From Acidobacteriota bacterium (lineage in GTDB: Bacteria > Acidobacteriota > Vicinamibacteria > Vicinamibacterales > UBA2999), in assembly GCA_021730945.1 (NCBI GenBank), contig JAKFYH010000023.1, positions 1-64,000 on the forward strand: a stretch of DNA of 64,000 nt, in the 5' to 3' direction. The notes beneath the pieces are model-generated. The model was not told the origin of the DNA, did not search any database, and saw only the letters and a program-made list of their open reading frames with translations. This document shows positions 7,797 through 16,353 of this stretch, one piece after another; the first letter of the stretch is position 1, and each line of letters begins with the position of its first letter. Both the position numbers and the translations under genes were made by a program.

Positions 7797-8909
7797 TTAT
7801 CCGCGGTAGAAGGTCCGAATCGCGCCGACCACGGCCGCCTGCTGGGCCTCGGTCAGCTCGGGATAGATCGGCAACGCCAATGACGACTGGGCCGCGCGTT
7901 CCGCCACCGGGAAGGCGCCCGCCTGGTAGCCAAGGCCGGCAAAGCACTCCTGTAAGTGGAACGGCACGGGATAGTACACCTCGCAGCCGATGCCGGCCGC
8001 GTCGAGGTGGGCGCGCAGTTGGTCGCGCTGCGGCACCCGAATTACGAACTGGTTGTAGATGTGCGTGCGATCGGGCGCCTCAACCGGCAGCACGACGTCG
8101 GTCAGGCCCGCGTCGGCAAAGAGTGCGCGATAGCGCGCGGCGTTGGCGCGGCGGCCGGTGCTCCACCCGGCCAGGTAGGGCCGCTTGATCCGCAGCACTG
8201 CCGCCTGCAGGGCATCGATGCGGAAGTTGGCGCCCACCATGTGGTGGTAGTACTTCGGCTCCATGCCGTGATTGCGAATCAGCTTCAGGCGATGCGCCAA
8301 CTCCGCGCTGGTGCTGGTCGCCAGCCCGCCGTCGCCGAAGCCGCCAAGGTTCTTGCTCGGGAAGAACGAGAAGCACCCGATCGCGCCCCAGCTGCCGACG
8401 GGCTTGCCGTGATAGAGGCAGCCAATCGCCTGCGCCGCGTCTTCGATCACCGGGATGTTGCGAGGTGCGGCTGCGGCGAGGATTGGCGCCAGTTCGGCGG
8501 CCTGGCCGAACAGGTGCACGGGAATGATGGCCTTGGTGCGCGGCGTGATCGCGGCAATGGTCGCCGCCGGATCGAGATTGAAGGTGTCGGCTTCGCTGTC
8601 GACCAGCACCGGGGTGGCGCCCAGCCGGGCCACGGCGCCGGCGGTGGCGAAGAACGAATAGGTCGGCGTGATGACCTCGTCGCCCGGGCCAATGTTGAAG
8701 GCCATCAGGGCCGCGACCAGGGCGTCGGTGCCCGACGACATACCGATGGCATGCGGCGTCTGGAGGTCGGCGGCCAGCTCGCGCTCGAGGCCCTCGACCT
8801 CGGGGCCGCCAATAAAGCGCTGGCTGTCGCACACGCGCGTCACCGCATCGAGCAGGGCCTGCCGGAGCGGGGCGTATTGTGCCTGGAGATCGAGCAGGGG
8901 AACGGTCAC
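7797..8909 (-). CDS. DegT/DnrJ/EryC1/StrS sugar aminotransferase, WbpE-like
   Basis: A 370-residue PLP-dependent aminotransferase making an amino sugar nucleotide. It opens with the family hallmark VPLLDLQAQYAPLR. GTDALVAAL, EDAAQAIG and the PLP lysine in FFPSKNLGGFGDGG (K186) follow, and the C-terminal FHLQECF motif is present. Close linkage to a UDP-GlcNAc 6-dehydrogenase suggests the substrate is a UDP-3-keto-uronic acid, as for WbpE; this is inference from context. The start is GTG at 8909. It is first in the rfbC-dehydrogenase operon, divergent from wecE with 73 bp between them. Confidence 0.9.
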   Translation of the reverse strand: MTVPLLDLQAQYAPLRQALLDAVTRVCDSQRFIGGPEVEGLERELAADLQTPHAIGMSSGTDALVAALMAFNIGPGDEVITPTYSFFATAGAVARLGATPVLVDSEADTFNLDPAATIAAITPRTKAIIPVHLFGQAAELAPILAAAAPRNIPVIEDAAQAIGCLYHGKPVGSWGAIGCFSFFPSKNLGGFGDGGLATSTSAELAHRLKLIRNHGMEPKYYHHMVGANFRIDALQAAVLRIKRPYLAGWSTGRRANAARYRALFADAGLTDVVLPVEAPDRTHIYNQFVIRVPQRDQLRAHLDAAGIGCEVYYPVPFHLQECFAGLGYQAGAFPVAERAAQSSLALPIYPELTEAQQAAVVGAIRTFYRG

Positions 8910-8968
8910 AAACTATCCATGGTACAGGCACTTGGCGGTCGAGGCAAGCGCCAGGCGCCCTGGCGAAT

Positions 8969-8974
8969 TACAAT
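8969..8974 (+). promoter_or_regulatory. Candidate -10 element (TACAAT) for wecE
   Basis: TACAAT on the plus strand, 8 nt before the wecE ATG at 8983. Transcription would begin about at the start codon. No Shine-Dalgarno sequence is visible, consistent with a leaderless mRNA. Confidence 0.4.
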
Positions 8975-8982
8975 GGCGTTTC

Positions 8983-10110
8983 ATGGTTCCGTTCAACGCG
9001 CCCGGGGCAATCGGACGCGAGATGCAATACGTTCAAGAGGCGGCGCACAGTGGGCACCTGGCCGGCGACGGCCCCTTCACCAAACGCTGCGAGGAGCGCC
9101 TGAAGGGCGTGCTTGACGCGTCGCGGGTGCTGCTGACCACCTCGTGCACCCACGCCCTTGAAATGGCCGCGCTGCTGCTGCGCGTGGGCCCGGGCGACGA
9201 GGTCATTCTGCCGTCGTTCACCTTCGTCTCGACCGCCAACGCCTTCGTCCTGCGCGGCGCCACGCCGGTGTTTGCCGACATCCGGCCCGACACGCTGAAC
9301 ATCGACGAGGCGGCGCTGCCATCACTGATCACGCCGCGCACCCGCGCGATCGTGGTGGTGCACTACGCCGGCATCGGCTGCGCCATGGACCGCATCATGG
9401 CGTTGGCCGGCAGCCACGGTATTCCAGTAGTGGAAGACAACGCCCACGGCCTGTTTGGGACGTTCGCGGGCCGGCCGCTCGGCTCGTTCGGCGCGTTGTC
9501 GACCATGAGTTTCCACGACACCAAGAACTTCACCTGCGGTGAAGGCGGTGCCTTGGCTGTGAACGACCCGGCGTTGATTGAACGAGCCGAAATTCTGCGC
9601 GAGAAGGGCACCAATCGCAGCCGGTTCTTCCGGGGTGAAGTCGACAAGTACACATGGCTCGACCTGGGATCGAGTTACGTCCCTTCAGAAATGTTGTCGG
9701 CATTCCTGCTGGGGCAACTCGAAGAACATGAGCGGATTCAGTCGGCACGTGAGCGCATCTTCAGGCGATACGGCGACGCGCTCCGGGCATGGGCCGCGTT
9801 GCAGGGCGTCGACTTGCCACACGTGCCTGACGACTGCGGACCGGCGTGGCACCTGTTCTACGTACGACTGCCGGGACTGGAAGCTCGACAGCGTTTCATT
9901 GCGCACATGAAGTCATGCGGCAGTCATTGCCTGTTCCATTACTTGCCGCTGCACATCTCGCCTATGGGCCGGCAATTCGGCGGCCGGCCCGGGCGCTGCC
10001 CGGTGTCGGAACGCGCCAGCGATGAATTGGTTCGCCTGCCCTTCTTCACCTTGATGACCGAGAGCGACCAGTCGCAGGTGATCGACGCCGCACTGGCGTT
10101 TCGCACCTAG
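8983..10110 (+). CDS. wecE: dTDP-4-amino-4,6-dideoxygalactose transaminase
   Basis: A 375-residue PLP aminotransferase (E. coli WecE is about 376). The start VPFNAPGAIGREMQYVQEA and GHLAGDGPFTKRCEE match WecE/RffA. PSFTFVSTANAFVLRGATPVFADI, EDNAHGLFG and the PLP lysine in SFHDTKNFTCGEGGA (K181) follow. It converts dTDP-4-keto-6-deoxyglucose to dTDP-fucosamine, the 4-aminogalactose precursor used in enterobacterial common antigen. A WecD-like acetyltransferase sits at 45579-46292. The open frame extends upstream, but ATG 8983 is chosen from family alignment and the -10 position. Its TAG shares the CTAG at 10107-10110 with the convergent methyltransferase. Confidence 0.93.
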   Translation: MVPFNAPGAIGREMQYVQEAAHSGHLAGDGPFTKRCEERLKGVLDASRVLLTTSCTHALEMAALLLRVGPGDEVILPSFTFVSTANAFVLRGATPVFADIRPDTLNIDEAALPSLITPRTRAIVVVHYAGIGCAMDRIMALAGSHGIPVVEDNAHGLFGTFAGRPLGSFGALSTMSFHDTKNFTCGEGGALAVNDPALIERAEILREKGTNRSRFFRGEVDKYTWLDLGSSYVPSEMLSAFLLGQLEEHERIQSARERIFRRYGDALRAWAALQGVDLPHVPDDCGPAWHLFYVRLPGLEARQRFIAHMKSCGSHCLFHYLPLHISPMGRQFGGRPGRCPVSERASDELVRLPFFTLMTESDQSQVIDAALAFRT

Positions 10111-10946
10111 CGCCGTTGCGCCACCAGCAGGATCGTCGAGCCAAGGCGCAGGCTCGCGCCCCGCTCGATGCGCGCCACTTCGTGGGCGAGCAGCCGTTCA
10201 ATCAGCGACACGCCAACCGTGCCCCCCGCCCTGTGCTCCGCCTCGAACTGCCGGTCGGATCGGCTCCGCTGCAACCCCAGCGCGTACGGCACGGTTCGCG
10301 TCAGGAAGAATGCCGGCACCAGCCGCCCGAACAGGGCCGTCATGTAGACGATGTTGAAGTGGTCCGCGAAGACCGCGGCGAGCGACGCCTGCGAGTAGCG
10401 CCTAAAATGCATCGCCGAGACGTCGCTTCCTGACCAGAGCCAGTTGAACGAGGGCACCGTGAGGTAGACGTAGCCCTCCGGCTTCAGCACGCGGTGCAAG
10501 TCGGCGGCCACCGCACGATCGTCCTCGATGTGTTCGAGGACGTCGAACATCCCGACCGCTGGGACGACGCCCTCATGCATCGCGGATTCCTCCAGCGTCG
10601 CGCAAATGACGTCGGGGATCCGCCGGGTACGGTGCGCGTTCCGGGCCCCTCCGGGGCCAGGCTCCAAGACAACCGCAGGAAAGCCGGCGTCGATCAACGC
10701 ACGCGAGACGTAGCCGTTGCCACCGCCGACGTCGAGGATGAACCCGGCCGGCGCGAACCGGCGCACGGCCGCGAGAATGCACCGGTTTCGATGGCGGAAC
10801 CAGAACGACTCGTCCTCAAGGGCGAAACAAGTGGCGTGGTCGCCCTCCGGATACGCTACCTGAGCGGCCCGCGCACTGCGCCAAATCCCAGAAGCCGCAT
10901 CGTAGGTCAGGGCGGAGCTCAGGCAGTCCAGGTTCACTCCCGCCAT
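10107..10946 (-). CDS. Class I SAM-dependent methyltransferase
   Basis: A 279-residue soluble methyltransferase. Motif I is FILDVGGGNGYVSRAL (residues about 69-84), the acidic post-I region is VVLEPGPGG, and FDVLEHIEDD is the motif typical of UbiE/WaaG-locus type enzymes (Methyltransf_11/23). The C-terminal 80 residues are hydrophobic around VYMTALFGRLVPAFFL, suggesting membrane association, as is common in polyprenol-linked glycan clusters. It lies 6 bp downstream of a second, similarly organised methyltransferase and is probably co-transcribed. Target unknown; a sugar or lipid carrier is likely from context. Confidence 0.85.
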   Translation of the reverse strand: MAGVNLDCLSSALTYDAASGIWRSARAAQVAYPEGDHATCFALEDESFWFRHRNRCILAAVRRFAPAGFILDVGGGNGYVSRALIDAGFPAVVLEPGPGGARNAHRTRRIPDVICATLEESAMHEGVVPAVGMFDVLEHIEDDRAVAADLHRVLKPEGYVYLTVPSFNWLWSGSDVSAMHFRRYSQASLAAVFADHFNIVYMTALFGRLVPAFFLTRTVPYALGLQRSRSDRQFEAEHRAGGTVGVSLIERLLAHEVARIERGASLRLGSTILLVAQRR

Positions 10947-10952
10947 GGCAGG

Positions 10953-11798
10953 TCACACCCGCTTTCGCGCCACGGCGAGCAACGAGCCGCCCATCGGCAG
11001 CGACAGCCCCATCGCAATCAGCGCCTCGTCCACCCGCATCATCACGTCAAAGGCGGCGTTGAGCGGACCGGGCAGATTCACTTCCGACTCGAACTCCTTG
11101 GCCGTGTCCGCCGACCGCGCCCGCGCGCGGCTCATGAACCGCGACAGCACCATCGGCGGGAACAGCAGCGACACGAACGACGTCGTTCGCAGCACATCAA
11201 ATCCGGCCGCCTGCAGCTTTCGCCGCAGCTCGCTTCGGGTGTAGCGGCGCTTGTGGTGGACGATCTCGTCGAGGTGGCTCCACATCCAGGGATACTGGGG
11301 CACGGTAATCAGGAAGAGCCCGCCTGGCCGCAACGCGTTGTGCACACTGGCCATCACCTGCTCGTCCTCGTCGATGTGCTCGAGGACGTCGAAGGCGCCG
11401 ATCAGGTCGAACGACTGCGTAAAGGGGATGCAAGTGGCATCCAGCTGGATGAACGAGGCGTCCGGCAGCCGGGACCGGGCGTACTGCAAGCCACTGAGGT
11501 AAATCTCGGAGCCGGTCAGGTTCAAGCGGCCGAGCGACTGCAGCCCGCCGACCATGCCGCCGATGCCGCAGCCAATGTCGAGCATGTCCAGGGTGCGGCT
11601 GCGGTCGGCATAGCGCTCGATGATGCCGCGGATGATGCGGATGCGCGAGCGGCACCAGAAACTGCGTGCCTCGACGTCGGCCGTGACGTCAAAGCCCTCG
11701 CTCGGGTAGTCGGAATGCGCGCGGGCGACCTCGGGGGCGTAGCACAAGATACCGTCGATCTCGACCGGTCCCGCCGCGGTCGTGTTCCCGGTCAACAT
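10953..11798 (-). CDS. Class I SAM-dependent methyltransferase
   Basis: A 281-residue methyltransferase with motif I LDMLDIGCGIGGMVGGL and the post-motif FDVLEHIDEDEQVMASV, followed by ALRPGGLFLITVPQYPWMWS. It is organised like the next gene (10107-10946): both carry a W-rich PxxxWLW/PWMW segment, an RRY segment and a hydrophobic FLTR/VLSRFM stretch, so they look like divergent duplicates. An ATG at 11807 overlaps a perfect minus-strand TATAAT (11806-11811). The next in-frame ATG, 11798, lies 7 nt after that box and is preferred as a leaderless start. Confidence 0.82.
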   Translation of the reverse strand: MLTGNTTAAGPVEIDGILCYAPEVARAHSDYPSEGFDVTADVEARSFWCRSRIRIIRGIIERYADRSRTLDMLDIGCGIGGMVGGLQSLGRLNLTGSEIYLSGLQYARSRLPDASFIQLDATCIPFTQSFDLIGAFDVLEHIDEDEQVMASVHNALRPGGLFLITVPQYPWMWSHLDEIVHHKRRYTRSELRRKLQAAGFDVLRTTSFVSLLFPPMVLSRFMSRARARSADTAKEFESEVNLPGPLNAAFDVMMRVDEALIAMGLSLPMGGSLLAVARKRV

Positions 11799-11805
11799 CC
11801 TCAGC

Positions 11806-11811
11806 ATTATA
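11806..11811 (-). promoter_or_regulatory. Candidate -10 element (TATAAT) for the methyltransferase pair
   Basis: Consensus TATAAT in the 67-bp gap between a GT2 gene (stop at 11866) and the methyltransferase, 7 nt before the chosen ATG at 11798. It suggests that the two methyltransferases have their own promoter although upstream genes run in the same direction. Confidence 0.42.
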
Positions 11812-11865
11812 GATAGCGGTGGCCGCCAGTGTCGACGCCCCCGGCTGTTGCCGAAGTCCTGCGAC

Positions 11866-12822
11866 TCAGGATCGACGGTCGGCGGCCGGCAGGCGCGCCG
11901 AGCGGACTACCCACGGGGGGAGATCCTGCGCGAAGACCAAGCGGCGGAAGTAGCTCGCAAGGATGCCAATGGCCAGCAGTTGCAGGCACCCCATCGCCAT
12001 GACGGTCAGGACCGTGCTCGACCAGCCCGGCACCGTGTGACCACGACTCGATTCGACCGCAATGAAGGTGCCGTAGACCAGGGCAAAGACCAGCCCCAGC
12101 GCGCCAAGCGCGGTGATCGCCTGCAGCGGGAAATGCGAGAAGCGGATGATGCTGGTAACCGCGAACTCGAGGTTCTTGCGAAAGGTGAATCGCGACGTGC
12201 GATTGGCGCGAATGTCCTGGGCGTACTCAACCGCCCCCTTGCGACCCGGAATCCATGCGGCGAACACGCGTAGCGACCCGACATGCGGCAAGTACGACTG
12301 TACGCCGCGCAGAACGGCTGCGTCCCACAGGCGGAAATCCGCCTGCCCCGGCGCCAGATCGAGCCCGGTCAAGGCCGACGTAGTCCGGTAGAACAGCGTC
12401 GACGGGATGCGCTTCAGCAAAGGCAAGTCGTTGGTCTGTCGGCGAATGGCATGCACCAGGATCGGCGCGGTCGCCCGCCAGGCCTCCAGCAACTGGGCGA
12501 CCACCGGCATGGGATGCTCAAGGTCGACATCCATGGTCACAATCGCATCAGGCCATTCGCCGGCGTGGCAGAGCCCGGCAATCAGCGCCGCCTGATGACC
12601 GGCGTTGGCCGCCAGCGAGACAAACCCGAGCCAGCCAGGACAACGATCGGCCGCGTCTCGCAGGACGCTGGCCGTGCCGTCCACGGAGCCATCGTCCACT
12701 ACCAGCAGCCGCAGTTCGGTACTGGGTTGGAGCGACACCCGGAGGGCATCAGCTGCGCGAATGAACTCGGGCAGCGCCTCCTCCTCGTTGAATGCCGGCG
12801 CGACAATCAACAAGCGCGTCAT
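11866..12822 (-). CDS. Glycosyltransferase family 2, membrane-anchored (polyprenyl-phosphate type)
   Basis: A 318-residue GT2. The N-terminal GT-A domain has LIVAPAFNEEEALPEF, LLVVDDGSVDGT and the DXD-type segment VTMDVDLEHPMPVV. The C-terminus has two predicted membrane helices (about residues 240-262 and 276-300), as in GtrB/ArnC/DPM-type enzymes that make polyprenyl-phosphate sugars for GT-C transferases. The start ATG at 12822 overlaps the stop of the upstream 901-residue membrane protein (ATGA), implying translational coupling and a functional pair: this enzyme could supply the lipid-linked donor for that protein. Pairing is inference. Confidence 0.88.
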   Translation of the reverse strand: MTRLLIVAPAFNEEEALPEFIRAADALRVSLQPSTELRLLVVDDGSVDGTASVLRDAADRCPGWLGFVSLAANAGHQAALIAGLCHAGEWPDAIVTMDVDLEHPMPVVAQLLEAWRATAPILVHAIRRQTNDLPLLKRIPSTLFYRTTSALTGLDLAPGQADFRLWDAAVLRGVQSYLPHVGSLRVFAAWIPGRKGAVEYAQDIRANRTSRFTFRKNLEFAVTSIIRFSHFPLQAITALGALGLVFALVYGTFIAVESSRGHTVPGWSSTVLTVMAMGCLQLLAIGILASYFRRLVFAQDLPPWVVRSARLPAADRRS

Positions 12823-15524
12823 TCTTTCACCAGCTTGCCAGCCGCCTCCTGCAATGCGAGCAGGGCAAAGAGCGAGAGCATCATCGTGCCTATCATCCCA
12901 TCGACCAGGGGCACACCGCCGGTTGTGAGCGGACCAATCGGAATGGCCGCCACCGCCACCGCGAGACAAGCGGCCACGAACGGCAACGCAGCCGCCGATC
13001 GCCGCTGCCACCGCCAACCCACCACCACTGCCGCTCCTGCGGCCCCAGCAAAGATCATCCGCTCGAGTGCGCTCGGCAACTGCGTCGCCAAGGGTTCAGG
13101 AATCTCACCTGGTAAACCGGCGAGCCATGCGGCCGTGGCGACGATGACGCCAGTTCCAGCCGCGGCGGCTGCCATTGACCAGGCCCGGCTTGCACGCGCG
13201 GCAGGCACGCACGCACTGGCCAGGCGGAACGCCGTCACCGCCAGCAGGGCCGACAGCGGCCACGCGACACCTGGAACGGTCAGTAACAAGCCCGTGAACC
13301 AGCCACCGGCGATCGCGCCAAATCCAGCCGCCAGGCCATTGGTGCGCCAGCAGCCGCCCACCGCGGCCCAGCCACAAAGGACGACCGACAGGAGCAGCAA
13401 CACCGGGGCAAACGCCTCGGAGGCGAACAAGTGACCGCCCAGTTCAGCCAAGACCCATAGATTGGCATACGTGGCCGCATAGACGAAGGCCGGGCTGAAC
13501 CCCAATGCCACCAGGATTGCGCCAGCGGTCAAGATGGCACCGAGGCGCAGGTAGTGCAAGGACTTGCCGAGCCCTGCCGGGGTCAGCCCTGGCCGGACAT
13601 GCAGGAGCAGCGCCTGCACGGCCACCAGGGCCCCGCCGTGCGAGAGCCGATCACCGGCAGCCGCGCAGTACGCGCCGACCGAACCCGCCTGATCGATCGC
13701 AAGGGCGCGAAGGGGCGCCAGTTGACGATCGCGGCCCAGCACTGCCGCCGACGCGACCGGTATCTCGGGGTGGCGGGCGGGCCCGAGACCGCACAGCGCC
13801 CAGCACAGCGCGACATCCACGGCCGCGGCAGCCTGACGATCGGCGGTCAGCGTCCGCTCGATGCCGCGCAAACCCGCCGGCATCGTCAGGCCGGCCAGGA
13901 CTGCGAGCACGACCAGCTGTCCTAACAGTCGCGAGAGTGCGAAAGGCCTCGGCGGGGACAGGCCAAGAAACAATTGAACTTCCCGGCGGGCGGCCTCGAC
14001 CAGCCACCAGGATCTCATCCGGCTCCAGACAACCGGCAGACGGTTCATGCCTATCTGAGCGCCAACCAGCGAGAGGAAGATCGCCGCAAACGCCAGGTAG
14101 CCGTGATAGTTGGGAACCCAGAGGGAATAGATGACACCAGCCTCGGCCTGCGCCAGCACGGCCGCCGTGCTCAGGAGCAGGGCCACGAAGGCGGTGGCCG
14201 AGCCGCTGCGAACCAGGTGGATCAGCGTTGCACCGGCGATGGCGAGATAGACCGCGAGCAGCCACAGGCCGCTTGGAAGCCACGAAAGCGGCGCCAGCAG
14301 GGCGCTGGCCGGTAGACCTGAAAACAGGGTCGTGGTCCGCAAGGCGGTGATCATGTCCGGTCCCACGCTGGCGAACTTGAGGCGGTAGACGTCCAGCATC
14401 TCGAGCGGCCGGCTGCGCCACAGCGACGTGTAGTAACGGAGCAATGCTGCGTCGTAGCGGGGGCCGAGGTACTCGGCCTCGGGATCCACGCTCAGTGCCT
14501 TTTCTGCGCCAACGGCGTCGAGCCACGAAATGCCGAGTTCCTGGCTCAGGGCATTAGGAGGCGCGGCCAGGGCGAGGACCAGGGGGTGTGAGATCGAGTG
14601 GTGTTGGCCATGCGCGGCGGCTTCAGGAAAATGGCGTGCGATCAGGGTGTAGTGGAACGCGCCCACCGCAACCGCGAAGCCGGCAACGAGCAGAACGGCG
14701 CGCCGGCGCCTTGAGATCCCGTGCCCGGCGAACCGGCTGCAACACGCGAGTGTTACGAATCCGGCAAACTGCGCGAGGACGATCGGCGTATAGCTCGTGC
14801 GCAAGTTGAGCATGAAGGCCGACAACAAACCGGCGACGACCGCCACCAGCACGGCACCGGTCGCGGACTCAGCCCAGCGCCGATGCCAGGCAAAGCCGTA
14901 GAGTGTCGCGCCGACCAGCGCAATCTCGAACAGGAAGGGGTATTGAGCAAAGAGGGCAGCGCGCAGCCAGACCAGGAGCCCCAGCCCGGCCAGGACGGTT
15001 CCAAGCGCAAGAAGCAGGCTGCCGCCAAGTTCGAGGATCAGCAGCACGAACCCAAGCAATGCGACGATGCGGATGGCATGGAGGACACTGCCCATTTGGG
15101 CCAGCGAAATGTCGGGGTGGATCCGCAAGATCGCCGCCTCAAGCAGCATCAGTGCGTTCTCGTTGTTGGAGGCAGGGGTCAGCTGAGCACAATAGCGAGC
15201 GACCGATCCGCTCAGCCGCTCGACCACTTGCCGCATCGGTAACGACCGCAGGCTGTCGGCGGCCACGAACTGGAACGCGACGTTACGAACCGACGCGTGG
15301 TAAGGCTGCCCGCACAGTGCCCACGACATGGCAAGGTCTAGTGAGAGGACGGCATGCGAGTCGACGTGCATCGGCTCATCGATGCGAAAGCTGCGAGGCG
15401 CGAGACCGGCGGCCACGGCCAGCGTGAGAGCGAGGTAGGCCAGAGCGCGCGAGCCGGACCTCGGCTGGCCCCAGAAGACGCAATCTCGGAGCACGTCGCC
15501 AAGGCGGCTGAACAGGGCCGACAT
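12819..15524 (-). CDS. 901-residue polytopic membrane protein with internal duplication (GT-C-like, unrecognised family)
   Basis: No confident family match. It is a polytopic inner-membrane protein, alternating hydrophobic helices with extracytoplasmic stretches. The N-terminal extracytoplasmic region plus first helices (about 45-170) recurs at about 555-700: DLAMSWALCG/DVALCWALCG, GSVARYC/GSVGAYC, and MGSVLHAIRI/LGKSLHYLRL at corresponding positions. Segments LRAALFAQYPF (187-197), EYLGPRYDAA (351-360) and YSLWVPNYHGY match positions conserved in the proteins at 43165-45582 and 47226-49220, so it is a diverged third member of that family. It is coupled by ATGA to a GT2 donor-synthase-like gene, which fits a role as a lipid-linked-sugar transferase; no catalytic residue can be named. 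Confidence 0.7.
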   Translation of the reverse strand: MSALFSRLGDVLRDCVFWGQPRSGSRALAYLALTLAVAAGLAPRSFRIDEPMHVDSHAVLSLDLAMSWALCGQPYHASVRNVAFQFVAADSLRSLPMRQVVERLSGSVARYCAQLTPASNNENALMLLEAAILRIHPDISLAQMGSVLHAIRIVALLGFVLLILELGGSLLLALGTVLAGLGLLVWLRAALFAQYPFLFEIALVGATLYGFAWHRRWAESATGAVLVAVVAGLLSAFMLNLRTSYTPIVLAQFAGFVTLACCSRFAGHGISRRRRAVLLVAGFAVAVGAFHYTLIARHFPEAAAHGQHHSISHPLVLALAAPPNALSQELGISWLDAVGAEKALSVDPEAEYLGPRYDAALLRYYTSLWRSRPLEMLDVYRLKFASVGPDMITALRTTTLFSGLPASALLAPLSWLPSGLWLLAVYLAIAGATLIHLVRSGSATAFVALLLSTAAVLAQAEAGVIYSLWVPNYHGYLAFAAIFLSLVGAQIGMNRLPVVWSRMRSWWLVEAARREVQLFLGLSPPRPFALSRLLGQLVVLAVLAGLTMPAGLRGIERTLTADRQAAAAVDVALCWALCGLGPARHPEIPVASAAVLGRDRQLAPLRALAIDQAGSVGAYCAAAGDRLSHGGALVAVQALLLHVRPGLTPAGLGKSLHYLRLGAILTAGAILVALGFSPAFVYAATYANLWVLAELGGHLFASEAFAPVLLLLSVVLCGWAAVGGCWRTNGLAAGFGAIAGGWFTGLLLTVPGVAWPLSALLAVTAFRLASACVPAARASRAWSMAAAAAGTGVIVATAAWLAGLPGEIPEPLATQLPSALERMIFAGAAGAAVVVGWRWQRRSAAALPFVAACLAVAVAAIPIGPLTTGGVPLVDGMIGTMMLSLFALLALQEAAGKLVKE

Positions 15525-15669
15525 CGTTACGTCATCGTCTCACAGAGTCGCATCGGCGCCGTCCGGAAGTCGCGTACAATACCGGCGGCGATGGCGCGAC
15601 CGCGGCCCCTGCACCACCCTCGCATCGGGACGGCGCCACTGCACCGCACCGCTTATCCGGACACCACCA
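15525..15669. promoter_or_regulatory. Divergent intergenic region with overlapping -10-like elements
   Basis: 145 bp between divergent genes. A plus-strand TACAAT (15575-15580) overlaps a minus-strand TATTGT (15576-15581), a partly symmetric arrangement that could drive both directions. The plus-strand leader to the methyltransferase would be about 80 nt. A 57-codon open frame from ATG 15591 overlaps that gene in another frame and has no independent support. Confidence 0.3.
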
Positions 15670-16353
15670 ATGCGCAAGACCGAACTCTACTTCGACTCCA
15701 TCAGCGACGAGTTCCTGTCCCGCATGAACGCGTTCGACGTCGAGTCCCGCCTGGCGTGGTTTGATCGCGAATTGTCGGCCCATGGCGCCAGGGGTGCGAC
15801 GCTGGTTGACGTCGGCGCCGGCCTGGGTCAGTTCTCGCTGGTGGGCCAGCGGCACGGCGCCCGCGCCGTGCCGGTTGATATCGCGCCGCGGCTGGTGCAG
15901 CGCCTGCGTGCCAGCTTTCCCTCGGCGATGCTGGCCTCGGCGACGGCACTGCCTTTTGACACGGCCTCGATCGACCTGGTGGTGTCGTCGGAGTGCATCG
16001 AGCACACAACCGATCCGGCGCAGGCGATTCGCGAAATGATGCGAATCCTCAAGCCGGACGGCTGCCTGTTCCTGACCACGCCGAACCTGGTATGGCGGTG
16101 GTCGATCGGCGTGGCGGAGTTGCTGCGCCTGCGCCAGTTCGAGGGGCTTGAAAACTGGCTGTCGCGAGGCGCCGTGAGGCGGGCGATTATCGCCAGCGGC
16201 GGCGACATCACCGCCACCGCCGGCCTTCATCTCCTGCCCTTTCAACTGACACCGCTGCTTCCGGTGATTCGGGCCATCAACCAGCACGGCCAATGGCTGC
16301 AGCCGCTCATGATCAACCAGTGCTGGGTGGCCAGGAAACGACCGGCGCCGTGA
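15670..16353 (+). CDS. Class I SAM-dependent methyltransferase
   Basis: A 227-residue methyltransferase. Motif I is LVDVGAGLGQFSLVG (residues about 44-58), then VPVDIAPRLVQRLR, ATALPFDTASIDLVVSSECIEH (an SxxxEH variant of the UbiE/COQ5-type segment) and MRILKPDGCLFLTTPN. It is soluble. Its TGA overlaps the GTG start of the next methyltransferase (GTGA), so the two are translationally coupled. The target is probably a sugar of the surrounding glycan pathway; this is inference. Confidence 0.85.
   Translation: MRKTELYFDSISDEFLSRMNAFDVESRLAWFDRELSAHGARGATLVDVGAGLGQFSLVGQRHGARAVPVDIAPRLVQRLRASFPSAMLASATALPFDTASIDLVVSSECIEHTTDPAQAIREMMRILKPDGCLFLTTPNLVWRWSIGVAELLRLRQFEGLENWLSRGAVRRAIIASGGDITATAGLHLLPFQLTPLLPVIRAINQHGQWLQPLMINQCWVARKRPAP

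Noticed and set aside
15591-15764. A 57-codon open frame 11 nt after a TACAAT box, a possible leader peptide
   Set aside because: It runs out of frame into the methyltransferase gene, and its Arg/Pro/His composition is that of random GC-rich sequence. Not enough to call a gene.
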